A stretch of DNA of 64,000 nucleotides from Aphis gossypii (Eukaryota; Arthropoda; Insecta; Hemiptera; Aphididae), in contig NW_026083109.1 in assembly GCF_020184175.1 (NCBI RefSeq), forward strand, positions 1 through 64,000, in the 5' to 3' direction. A model generated the notes under the pieces. It saw only the letters and a program-made list of their open reading frames with translations. It searched no databases and had not been told where the DNA came from. Positions 55,700 to 64,000 of the stretch are shown here, one piece after another. The position numbers and the translations under genes are program-made. Every line of letters starts with the position of its first letter. The first letter of the stretch is position 1.

Positions 55700-57488
55700 G
55701 AAAAGGTACATGACGAACGAACGTGCCCCGGTAATCCGCAACCATAGCAAACTATATCCGTCTTCGGAGGGTTTTCAGTTAAGTTTTTATTTTGCGTATT
55801 ATACTCTATTTTTTGATCACAATTTTGCATATGCATATTATTATTGAAATTATTGAAATTATTATTGTCGTATCTTTGTTCTCCATTATGTATTCTAGCG
55901 TAGCCACCATTATTATCAAAGTTATGAGCGTTATTACGCCTATTTAATTATTGTTATTATTATTATAACCATTAACATAAGCAGTATTATTATAATTCAT
56001 ATTACTATTGTTATTCCTAACATTATAATTTGGAACTCTATAATTATTATTATATTTTTGATCGAAAAATGGTGGTTTATAATTATTAAATCTAGGTCCA
56101 CTATAGTTTCCGTTGCCGTTGTTTCGTCTGTAACTATGGTTATTGTAGTTGTCATAATTATAGTTATCGATATTATATTTCATAGAATTGTTATTATTAT
56201 TTGAATTATAAGTATTATTTTCTAATTTTGTTTTTTCTTCTAACACAGCGGCTCTTGATTTCGTATACTCTAATTTTTTAAATTATTTTCTAGCTCTAAC
56301 AGGCTATTATTTTTTAACATACCAATCACATTATAGTAATCTGGTGATAATGCATCTAAAATCAAATCAATTTTTTCTGATTCAGGCATCGCTTTGTTTG
56401 TTTCATTTATTAAAAAAATCATATCTATCCAAAACTCCCCCACGGACTCACCCGATTTTAATTTTCTGTTTCTTAATTTATTTTTTAGCATTTTTGATCT
56501 TGAGTATGAGGCGAAATTGTCTTTAAATTTAAGCATTATTTTTTCAAAAGATAATTTAGTCTCGGAATCCATTATTTTAAATAGTTTATATGCCGAACCT
56601 TTTAAATAAAGTGGTAAATATACTAATTTTTCCTCATCTCCCCATCCGTTTGCCTTTGCCATCAACTCAAAATTTTCGAAAAATTCGAGCACACATTCGT
56701 CTTGTGCGCCATTGAATATACCGGGTGAAAAATTATGATGACCTGCCATATTCTTTTTGATATTTATTTTATTAATATTTAAATCCGGTTGAAAACTATT
56801 TTCTGTTTTATTGAATTGATTAATTTGCTCTATTGTAAGTGTGTTATCAATTACTTCAGTTTTGTTATTAATTAATTGTGTATTGAGATCTGTTAAAATT
56901 GGTTAAACACGTAATTTCGTCGTTAGATTTCGAAGTATTATTATTTTGAGGCTCTAACGCTGTCTTTATATCAAGTTCACCAAATGTTTGATCGTGATTA
57001 TCTTCGTCTGACTCATAAAGTTTGTCAATTTTATACCTTTGTAATTGTTTTATATATGTTATCGCAAGTTTTTTATTTTCATTAAACGAAGCTGTACTAT
57101 TAAAATTAACGTTACAATAATTTAAAAAATCAAATAGTTCTTGTTTATTTAAGTAATTTAGCCAAATCAATAATTTTTGGGAAATAATAAATTTGAATTT
57201 TTCGGTTAGCGGTAATCTTGAGAACTCCTCAACGGTGATATCTTTAACCTCATATAAAGTACCAAGAGTAAATTTTTTAACTAAAGTGGCTGCAATTGGA
57301 AGTTTCGAAAATCTGGAGTGTTGAAAGAAATCTCCTAAGTATTTTTCCTCAGCTCCCCTTAAAACGGAACTTAAATTTATTTCATCAAATTCGTCTTTAA
57401 ATTCTGGATCCAGAAATAAAATATTATCCTTTGTGACCTTTGCAATTTGATTGTTTATATTTCTCTTTATATAAAATTTTTTCTCCAT
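55690..57488 (-). pseudogene. Gag of inner retroelement
   Basis: Starts at ATG 57488 (MEKKFYIKRNINNQIAKVTK). Frame changes occur near 56895 and 55945. The middle part (56749-56270) contains FFENFELMAKANGWGDEEKL, LYLKGSAYKLF and a Retrotrans_gag-like helical region. It is followed by a very Asn/Tyr-rich stretch (56246-55944) and a zinc knuckle CYGCGLPGHVRSSC near 55735-55695. Gag ends at TAA 55690-55692. It forms the particle core and packages RNA. The Asn-rich low-complexity region is reminiscent of prion-like domains (inference). Confidence 0.85.
55693..55699 (-). promoter_or_regulatory. Candidate -1 ribosomal frameshift site, A AAA AAC
   Basis: On the minus strand the Gag frame reads TC A AAA AAC TAA: the slippery heptamer is directly followed by the Gag stop (55692-55690). 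The -1 frame enters the protease ORF. Same heptamer and geometry as at 45760-45766 in the outer element. Confidence 0.7.
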
Positions 57489-57848
57489 AAATATAATATT
57501 ATTTCATTTTTATCTTATAAAATATACTTTTACACTTCTAAATCTAACTTTAATTGTTTGTATATATATATATTATAAATTAATATATTATAAAATGTTA
57601 ATGAACGAGTTTTTTTTTTTTTTTTTTTTTTATTAAATAAACTATATATAAAGAAAATTTTTATTTTTTATTTTAAAATAAAATGCACGGCTTTCATTGG
57701 CCACAAAACCGTATTTTTCTTTTACATAAAAAATTATTTATTTAATAACTACGTTACTAACACCAAGATCTTTAAACCAAACCGAATCCAATGTTATTGA
57801 TAACTTTGTACATATACGTGTCCAAAGCTTCGGCGCCTCCACCAATTA
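57489..57848 (-). other. 5' leader of inner element
   Basis: Noncoding stretch between right LTR and Gag start, with a T-run at 57611-57632. It would hold the packaging signal. Confidence 0.6.
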
Positions 57849-58251
57849 TGTAACGTGGTCGGGGGAACCTTATTACGATAATAGTTATCCAGGGAAGGTT
57901 TTCTATTCCTTATGGATAAGTTTTCCGTAGCTGGGGGTTAGAGCAGTGTATGAGGTATTATTTTATTTATAACAATAAGACACGTTTGGTTTAAAGTTCT
58001 TTATAAATTCATATATTAAAATAATTATACTTACTTAAACAGGTAGATTTTAGATGGCTGTTAATAAGTGAGTTCGTTCCTGTTGATGAATGTTGCCGAA
58101 CTGAAGGCGGTGTGTCAATTTAATTATAATAATAATGTGTACGGGTAGAAAAGTGTCGAGTGTGTATATTTTGTATTGGACCTTGGGCAATTCTATAGTG
58201 TGTGTGTGTTTTGTGTCTAATTTATATATATAGGATGTAACCAATGTTACA
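57849..58251 (-). repeat. Right LTR (5' LTR in element sense), 403 bp
   Basis: Copy of the left LTR; followed by TSD GAAC at 58252-58255. The primer-binding site would lie just left of 57849 (TTGGTGGAGGCGCCGAAG on the minus strand); the tRNA could not be named. Confidence 0.97.
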
Positions 58252-58600
58252 GAACCATTTGAACGGTTAAGAAAAAGTAAGCTTCTAACTTTAGAATCAT
58301 TCAGTGTTAATAATAAAGACGGTATAACTCTTTACAATTTTTCAAATCTTTACAGTAATATTCCCACAGGAATGACAATAGCAAATATCGTAAAAACAAA
58401 TACGCCAAAAATTAAAAAGAATTAGTAGAAAAAATATAAAAACAATGTATACCACTAAGTAAAAACACTATGATAACGAAAATATTAATGAAGTCACCGA
58501 TAAACAAGGAAACGTAATCAAAATTTCTCAAGAATTAAATAACGAACAACGTAAAGAAGCCCTTAAACTAATTAATAACTTGTAACAATAAATGATGAAC
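58252..58600 (+). pseudogene. Continuation of outer Pol after the inner insertion
   Basis: The frame resumes at 58252 with EPFERLRKSKLLTLESFSVN, then IPTGMTIANIVKTNTPK, to a stop near 58425. A later short piece (about 58480-58584) has DKQGNVIKISQELNNEQRKE, like the Pol segment just before RT. After that the element is cut off. Confidence 0.65.
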
Positions 58601-58864
58601 ACCGTTTTTCTTTAATTATTGTTCATAAAATTGTTATTCTCTTTATTACCATTAGATTTATTAAATAATACAGTATTTTCTTTTTATTAACGTATATCAT
58701 AAAATATGACTTGACATATAAAAAAACATATAACAAGGATGAAGTTTTTAATACTTTAATATTCTTTATTAAGTTGACTCACAATGATGTAGTTGAGTTG
58801 TCGAATTCTGCGTTAGTTTTTATAACTCTTATTAACGTGTTTGGCGGTCTGACGGCGGCTGTGG

Positions 58865-59088
58865 CATTCCCGCGTTGTATCACACGGACGGCGGCGGATA
58901 GCGGCAGTGGCAGTCTCGCGGTGTATCGTAATACGGGCGGCGGACGGCGGACGGCGGCGGTAGGTCTCACGGCGTATCGTAATACGGGCGGTGGACGGCG
59001 GTGGTGGCGGTCCCGCGACGTATTATACTACGGGCGGCGGACGGCGGACGGCGGCTGTAGGTCTCGCAGCGGACGGCGGCTGTACCGG
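58865..59088. repeat. CGG-rich minisatellite, units of about 46-51 bp
   Basis: Units start near 58869, 58913, 58964, 59010 and 59060. Each contains TCYCGCGGTGTATCGTAATA or a variant, followed by CGGGCGGCGGACGGCGGACG or a variant. Strong contrast to the AT-rich flanks. Confidence 0.8.
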
Positions 59089-59115
59089 TGAATACGGTGG
59101 GCTAACTCGTCTGCT

Positions 59116-59391
59116 TTAGTCTGAACCAAAATAGTTTTGGTTCCTAAAACAGAGGAGTGAGCAAGAGAACGAAACGGCGGTCGAGAGGCGAATCGTAAAA
59201 TTCACTTTACCGGGACCAGTCACCTGTTTGAACCATTCGTGGATGGTTCCAGGTAGACCGTTTGTCGCCGGTAGAGTGAATCGGAACGGAACTGTGTTGT
59301 TTTCTGGTGTTATTCGGGTATATTTGCAGGCGAGGCTGACACCCTCTGGATTGTAGACTGCGGCTATGACACTTGTGGTTTTCTGTGACAT
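59116..59391 (-). CDS. Unrecognised ORF in GC-rich island, possible first exon
   Basis: 91 codons from ATG 59391 (MSQKTTSVIAAVYNPEGVSL, FRFTLPATNGLPGTIHEWFK). Codon use is GC-richer than any gene nearby. Possible donor sites CAG/GTGACT and CCG/GTAAAG lie near 59220-59205, so the last ~30 codons may be intron. A TATA-like box lies about 255 bp upstream. I do not recognise the protein. Confidence 0.3.
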   Translation of the reverse strand: MSQKTTSVIAAVYNPEGVSLACKYTRITPENNTVPFRFTLPATNGLPGTIHEWFKQVTGPGKVNFTIRLSTAVSFSCSLLCFRNQNYFGSD

Positions 59392-59475
59392 CTGATGGTA
59401 CAGTCCTCGCAGAGCACGCTGTAGTTATGATAGTACATAACTAAGGTGATGCTGAGTGTATCTGTACCATCAGAT
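59391..59475. repeat. 15-bp inverted repeat with 55-bp spacer
   Basis: CATCTGATGGTACAG at 59391-59405 and its exact complement CTGTACCATCAGATG at 59461-59475, located at the start of the unrecognised ORF. A separate small hairpin CACGCTA/TAGCGTG follows near 59549-59564. Confidence 0.8.
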
Positions 59476-59747
59476 GATCGATAAATGTTCATCTAAATCT
59501 GTCGATCTCGCGAATCCGATGCGAGCCAAAGTACGGCATGGCGTTCACGCTATCTAGCGTGAGCGCCCGGCAGCATATTAACATACTGTACATTGCTACA
59601 CGACCGTTGTTCTCTGATTGGCCGATTCAAATTTGCCGCGGTTTTATATTATAAGATTATATTTTTAATTTGGCAGAGTTAAAATTTATTACTATACCTT
59701 ATTATTACTTTTATATGCCTACATTTTGGAATACATGACTTGTTTAA

Positions 59748-59934
59748 GCTTACTTAGTAATTATTATAATAATAATAGTAATATATATAATATATAATAG
59801 TTATTATTAGTAATTAAATATTATTTAGTATTTATGCTTACTTAGTAATTATTATAATAATAATAGTAATATATATAATATATAATAGTTATTATTAGTA
59901 ATTAAATATTATTTAGTATTTATGCTACTTAGTC
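59748..59934. repeat. Tandem duplication, period 87 bp
   Basis: Two near-identical 87-bp AT-rich units start at 59748 and 59835 (GCTTACTTAGTAATTATTAT), with the start of a third at 59922. Confidence 0.9.
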
Positions 59935-60784
59935 AATTTTTTACCTTGTTATGTTAATATTGGGTAATAAAAGTTAAGTTTCATGTCAACAATTTTAACT
60001 TGAAGAAGTTGCAAGCTTAATAGAAAAAAAGTTACTTAATTTAGTTAAAAATCATTTAGGTATTTTAAACCTAACTTAGATCTTAAAATATTTTTTTATA
60101 TGAATTTATTAAGTAATATTGATTATCTGTACATTATATATTATTGTATTTGTAACAAACTATTATTTTACATACAACCTATGTCTTATCTACACTTAAT
60201 GGTTAAACCAATATTTTGAATAAATATATATGATTTCGGGGTTTATTAAGAAAAATGTAATTTAACATGCCTAAAAAAATGTAGTACCTAATTGAAAATT
60301 GAAAAGTAACTATGTCTTTAAAAATAACTTAACTCATGATATGGTTTATGGACATCTTTAGGCACACTAATTAATACAGTTGTATTATTTGTATTTATTT
60401 AATCATATTTCATTCTAATATTCTAATTTTTCAGAAATATCTTCCAACTTCATTTAAACATTACAATTGACTTGTTATCATTCCTTTTTTTTTTACTTTT
60501 TATAACAATTATTTATTGTTCAAGATAACATAAGTTAAACTAAGTTACAAATTAATAATGAATTTATTTTGTTTTACGTATTTGAAGGTAAAAATTTATA
60601 GTAACTCTTGTGAATTACATAAACGGTTTATTTTTAATAAAGAATAATGTAAAGATATACCTAATATATTTATTAGAAGATTATATAGATATGTGTAATG
60701 TATACCTATATTATTTAATTATATACTTCATAGATAAATATTATAGTTTGAAAAAATAATTAACTCATTAATATATTGTATTAA
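59935..60784. other. Gene-free stretch, 3' of MULE gene
   Basis: AT-rich; nothing recognised. No terminal inverted repeat was found that would bound the MULE on this side. Confidence 0.4.
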
Positions 60785-63732
60785 TTAATGGTTGTGACCA
60801 TGTGATTTTGCATTTGGCACATTCAATTGGACATTACCACCAAGATTTCTTTTTCTTTTTTTGGTGGTGATTTCGCCATTTGCTGGACGGCCTGATGGTA
60901 AACGTCTACTTCCTTTTGTAACTCTTGGTAATCTCCTTGCAATAGATGTTGGCTGGACTCTAATTTTTGCACCAGGTCTTTTTCGCAAAGCCACAGTTGA
61001 ATTTCCAGCAGTATGTAAAAATGATTGCCACTGTCCTTCTGTTGTTACTTTCTTCAAACGAGACTCTAAAATATTCAACCCTGCAGTGGATGAGCCAAAC
61101 GTTGAGTCTTTAGATTTGATTAAATCTATAATGCAATCTATTGTTTTGGTCTTTGTCTCTTTATTTTCTTTAATTTCAGAATTATTTGGTACATTATTAT
61201 CTTTTTCCTGTGAATAATCTGGCTCATTAGTATTAGAATAATTTAGCAAATCAGTATTATATTCATTTGGTGCATCAATTTGAGGAAAATTATTAACCGA
61301 TAAAAATGACTGGAAGAAATCTGGGGAGATAGATACATTCCCTTGGGCTAAAACAGCAATCTCATATCTATCTTTTGGGGTAACTGGAGGGAAACTTTTT
61401 GAAATCACATCAAAATGAATGTAAACAGCACACTGATGTTTACAAAATTTACCAAATTTACCAGAAAGGCATGAACAACAACCTCCCATAATATTTACAT
61501 TATAAATACATGATGAATCATTTTCACTCTGTACACAATACTCATATTCTGATTTAGATTCTATATGAGCTTTTTGTATTGTACTTGCTTTTTTTATTAA
61601 TGAATCTAAAAAGATTCTAGCATTTCTATTTTTAGTGTGTCTACAATTAGCAAAAGCCATTAAGCGCCTACAATAATGATCTTCTAATACTGTGCACGTA
61701 AAATCTAATAAAGCTACGACATTGTAGGCTTTTACTCTTGAAAGAACAGTGTCTTTAAAAATTCGAACAGTAATTTCAGAATAGTTATTGGTGTGATGAC
61801 CTTTAGTTGATTCATCACGCCACGCTAAACACCATTTGTGTCTTGTGTGCCAGTGTTCATTTAGATATCTTGTCCATTTTGGAAATTCAGAGTTTTTAAT
61901 ACTTTCATTAAAAAATTTCTCTGAAGAATCAATTGTATTAGCATATAAAATAGATTGAAAACTATTCATAAGCATTGGTCGCTTATCTTTTGGTATGCTA
62001 TTCTTTGAGTCCCAGACCCAACGCCAAACAGCCTGACAAACATGAAAAATGCAAAGTAAATGGATACTATTTGGCCAGTTGTTTTCAATTGCGTTTATTT
62101 CAGCGGCAGCATTATCAGTTATAAAGACTTTTGGCCAACCAACACCACCAAAGCAATTTATGCCACATTCTTTTAGTAACTGAAATCCAGTGTTATATGC
62201 TGAATATGTCTGACCTATTAATATATTAAAATAAGGATCTAAGTTAAATGAAATTAATTTAATGATAGATAAAATTATTTTTTTATATACCTTTTGTAAT
62301 AATTATTGCTAATGGAACTGCACCTGCTGCACACGGAGTAAGCATAAATGTAATAGAATAATTGTCTGCATCACAGGCAGATGTACTGTCTACGAATACA
62401 ACATTACTAGATGACTTTAATGAATGTGCTCGTTGCATAAGTGGAGTAACAATAACTAATGCAAATGGGTCTTCCTTAAATTTAACTATTACATTTCTCT
62501 CTTTATAAACATCAATCTTTTGTATTATTTTCTAGAAAAAATAGATACTAACATCAACAATAATAATTATATCATTAGATGTTTATAAATTTATTATTTT
62601 AAATTAACTTTATAAATTTCAAAAAATAAAATAAATTAACTTTTTATTTAATATTGGTAGGTATATTAAATTAGGTATTAGTTAATAATATTTCTTACTA
62701 CAGAATGAGAAGAAGTCAGCTTTTTAATTTTTCAAGAAAGACAAAAACAAAAATCGAATGAAATTTAATATAATGATATCAGTTTGAACATTTGGGATTC
62801 ATTTTTAATCAACCATGTTAAAAAATAGATCAATTAGAAAAAAAACCCCATAGATATGTATTAATTAATTATTATTTAGTTGATAAATGTCTCCTTTTTC
62901 AGTAACCATAAAGCTAACCTAGCCTTCTTATAGTAAAAAATTATTTTTTTCAATAAAATACTTTAAAACCATATTTTTTGATACAGAATCAAAGTAAAAT
63001 ATTTTATATATTCACAAAACTCAGATATACTCTGAAGATAGAGCTTGGATAAATCCAAAATCATTACCAACAAGGCTTTAACTAATAATAAATTGTCTTT
63101 GAAATCTTCAACTACTTTTTTAAACTGTTAAATATTAATTAAATATATGTAAAATTATAAAAAATTACCTCAATCAAACCTGTTCCAGACCGCGGACCTA
63201 AATTTTCTAACCTCCATTCATTGTGCCAATTTTGAACAGTTCTATAAGTTGGATTAATAGATCCATTAGCTAACATTTCTAGTGAAAAATTTTCTTTTAA
63301 TTCTAAAATGCGCTCATGACAATTAATTGCATCAGTTATACTCATATTATCGTTAAAATACTCAAAAAAGGTATTTTTAAGTATTTTATCTGCTGGTAAA
63401 AAGCGTAAAGTTTCAGCAGTGTCAATACTATGGTTATGTTTATTTTTAATTGTTATAACGCCATATAACCCATCCTGAAAAATAATTTTACCAAATGTAT
63501 TTAATTAAATAATACCTATGTAAGTATCTTAATAATGTATTTAAATAAGTAATAAGAAAAATATAAAAATGACCAAACTTTAATATAAGGATCTACTTTT
63601 CGTGTAGAATGAGTATCTAATTTTACCACACATGTTACAGAAGCTAAACAGTTAGCATTTTTTGAATTCCCTTTTTTATTTTCTTCTCTAGAAACTTTAC
63701 GAAAGGAGCTATGCTGGCATACAAACTTTTTC
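60785..63732 (-). CDS. MULE transposase with SWIM zinc finger, intron-containing, 5' end outside window
   Basis: Minus-strand exons with GT-AG borders and matching phases: 63732-63579 (KKFVCQHSSFRKVSREENKK), 63474-63169 (GVITIKNKHNHSID, PTYRTVQNWHNEWRLENLG), 62531-62291 (VVFVDSTSACDADNYSITFM, first D) and 62214-60785. The last has VFITDNAAAEINAIENN (second D), HLLCIFHVCQAVWRWVW, HHTNNYSEITVRIFKD (probable E), the SWIM finger CSCLSGKFGKFCKHQCAVY, and a basic Arg/Lys tail ending SHGHNH. No stop or frameshift is seen in about 700 codons. The first exon acceptor phase (one base) requires an upstream exon, probably beyond 64000 or in 63733-64000. It may be an active MULE or a domesticated gene. 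Confidence 0.85.
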
Positions 63733-64000
63733 CTAGAAACCAATAATAAAAACATTCTAAACTATTAACAAATTATAACTCATTTAAAATCAGCATGGTA
63801 TTGATGATTCTTGAGTTTTACACCATTGTAATTTTTGATTCAAAAAAATACAAATAGTTTAAAGTATTTATCAGATTTATCATACATGAATACCTAATCG
63901 AAATATACTTATCAGTTACCTATCTACCACAATGAAAAAAAAGTATTGTCAAAAAATGTTATAAGTAGGTACAAAATATGCCTTAACTAGGTAGGTACTT

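Larger units (their letters stand above)
47232..58251 (-). mobile_element. Ty3/Gypsy-like errantivirus-type element with OTU domain (inner), both LTRs
   Basis: The LTRs are at 47232-47637 and 57849-58251 (TGTAACG...GTTACA). The TSD GAAC is at 47228-47231 and 58252-58255. The minus-strand order is Gag - (-1 shift) - protease - OTU - C2H2 fingers/RT - RNase H - integrase - env. A polypurine tract adjoins the left LTR. By eye the LTRs differ only by one T in a T-run and one TG repeat, so insertion was recent. Several frame breaks occur in the ORFs, many in A/T runs. Confidence 0.96.
44105..58600 (+). mobile_element. Ty3/Gypsy-like retroelement with macrodomain (outer), truncated and split
   Basis: Plus-strand order: Gag (44105/44481-45772), macrodomain ORF (-1 frame, to 46581), aspartic protease (46666-47231), then, after the inner element (47232-58251), a short further part of Pol (58252-58580). 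Reverse transcriptase, integrase and both LTRs are missing, so both ends are truncated. The insertion of the inner element duplicated GAAC and the protease frame continues on the other side. Assignment to Ty3/Gypsy is from Gag and protease style; it cannot be checked by RT. Confidence 0.8.
58601..59700. other. GC-rich island of unknown origin
   Basis: From about 58840 to 59640 the GC content is far above the surroundings and CpG is frequent. It contains a CGG-rich minisatellite, an open frame on the minus strand, a 15-bp inverted repeat and a 7-bp-arm hairpin. Minus-strand TATAATATAAAACC near 59645 could be a TATA box, and AATAAAG (minus, near 58768) a poly(A) signal. It could be a retroelement LTR/leader, a viral insertion or a host promoter; I cannot decide. 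Confidence 0.4.

Overview
The window looks like a repeat-dense block of an AT-rich insect genome, most likely an aphid or close hemipteran. That guess rests on base composition and on the repeat families (FLYWCH/SWIM MULEs, NOF-like MULEs, ZMYM-like hATs, P-like THAP transposases, capsid-bearing Polintons); it is inference. I recognise no ordinary host gene. Nearly everything is mobile DNA, inserted element into element, and many boundaries can be fixed to the base from target-site duplications (TSDs).

Layout. 1-2806: capsid module of a Polinton/Maverick-like element (protease, penton-type minor capsid protein, small basic protein, major capsid protein), with frame breaks. 2975-3334: tandem hairpin repeat. 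3340-10443: truncated minus-strand Helitron split by hAT-1 (4516-9187, TSD TCATCAGT). 10447-12905: head-to-tail array of minus-strand Helitron units. 13010-27696: a P-element-like transposon (29-bp terminal inverted repeats starting CATGA, TSD GTTTAAAT) carrying a THAP domain and a decayed P-type transposase. It contains a LINE 3' fragment, which contains hAT-2 (14500-21372) and a solo LTR (21465-22459). hAT-2 in turn contains a piggyBac (16206-18927, TTAA) and a short MULE (19610-20462). 27705-29577: Helitron remnants. 30417-31366: HARBI1-like fragment split by a hAT-type MITE. 32339-34135: second THAP/P-like gene remnant. 35300-36820: no recognised gene, with a GC-rich possible promoter. 36860-38250: repeats. 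39053-44103: minus-strand NOF-like MULE gene with a solo LTR in one exon and a foldback element in an intron.

44105-58600: two nested Ty3/Gypsy-like retroelements, the most interesting part. The outer one (plus strand, 5' and 3' truncated) encodes Gag, a complete TARG1/OARD1-type macrodomain (ADP-ribose hydrolase fold) and an aspartic protease. The inner one (47232-58251, minus strand, nearly identical LTRs, TSD GAAC) encodes Gag, protease, an OTU-type cysteine protease (deubiquitinase fold), C2H2 zinc fingers, reverse transcriptase, RNase H, integrase and a baculovirus-F-like envelope gene. Both have the same slippery heptamer A AAA AAC directly before the Gag stop codon, with the next gene in the -1 frame.

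58600-59700: GC-rich island with CGG-rich minisatellite and inverted repeats. 60785-63732: intron-containing MULE transposase with SWIM zinc finger, open in every exon seen and running off the right edge.

Many frame breaks in the younger elements lie in A/T homopolymers, so some may be assembly errors. hAT-1, by contrast, is killed mainly by in-frame stop codons.
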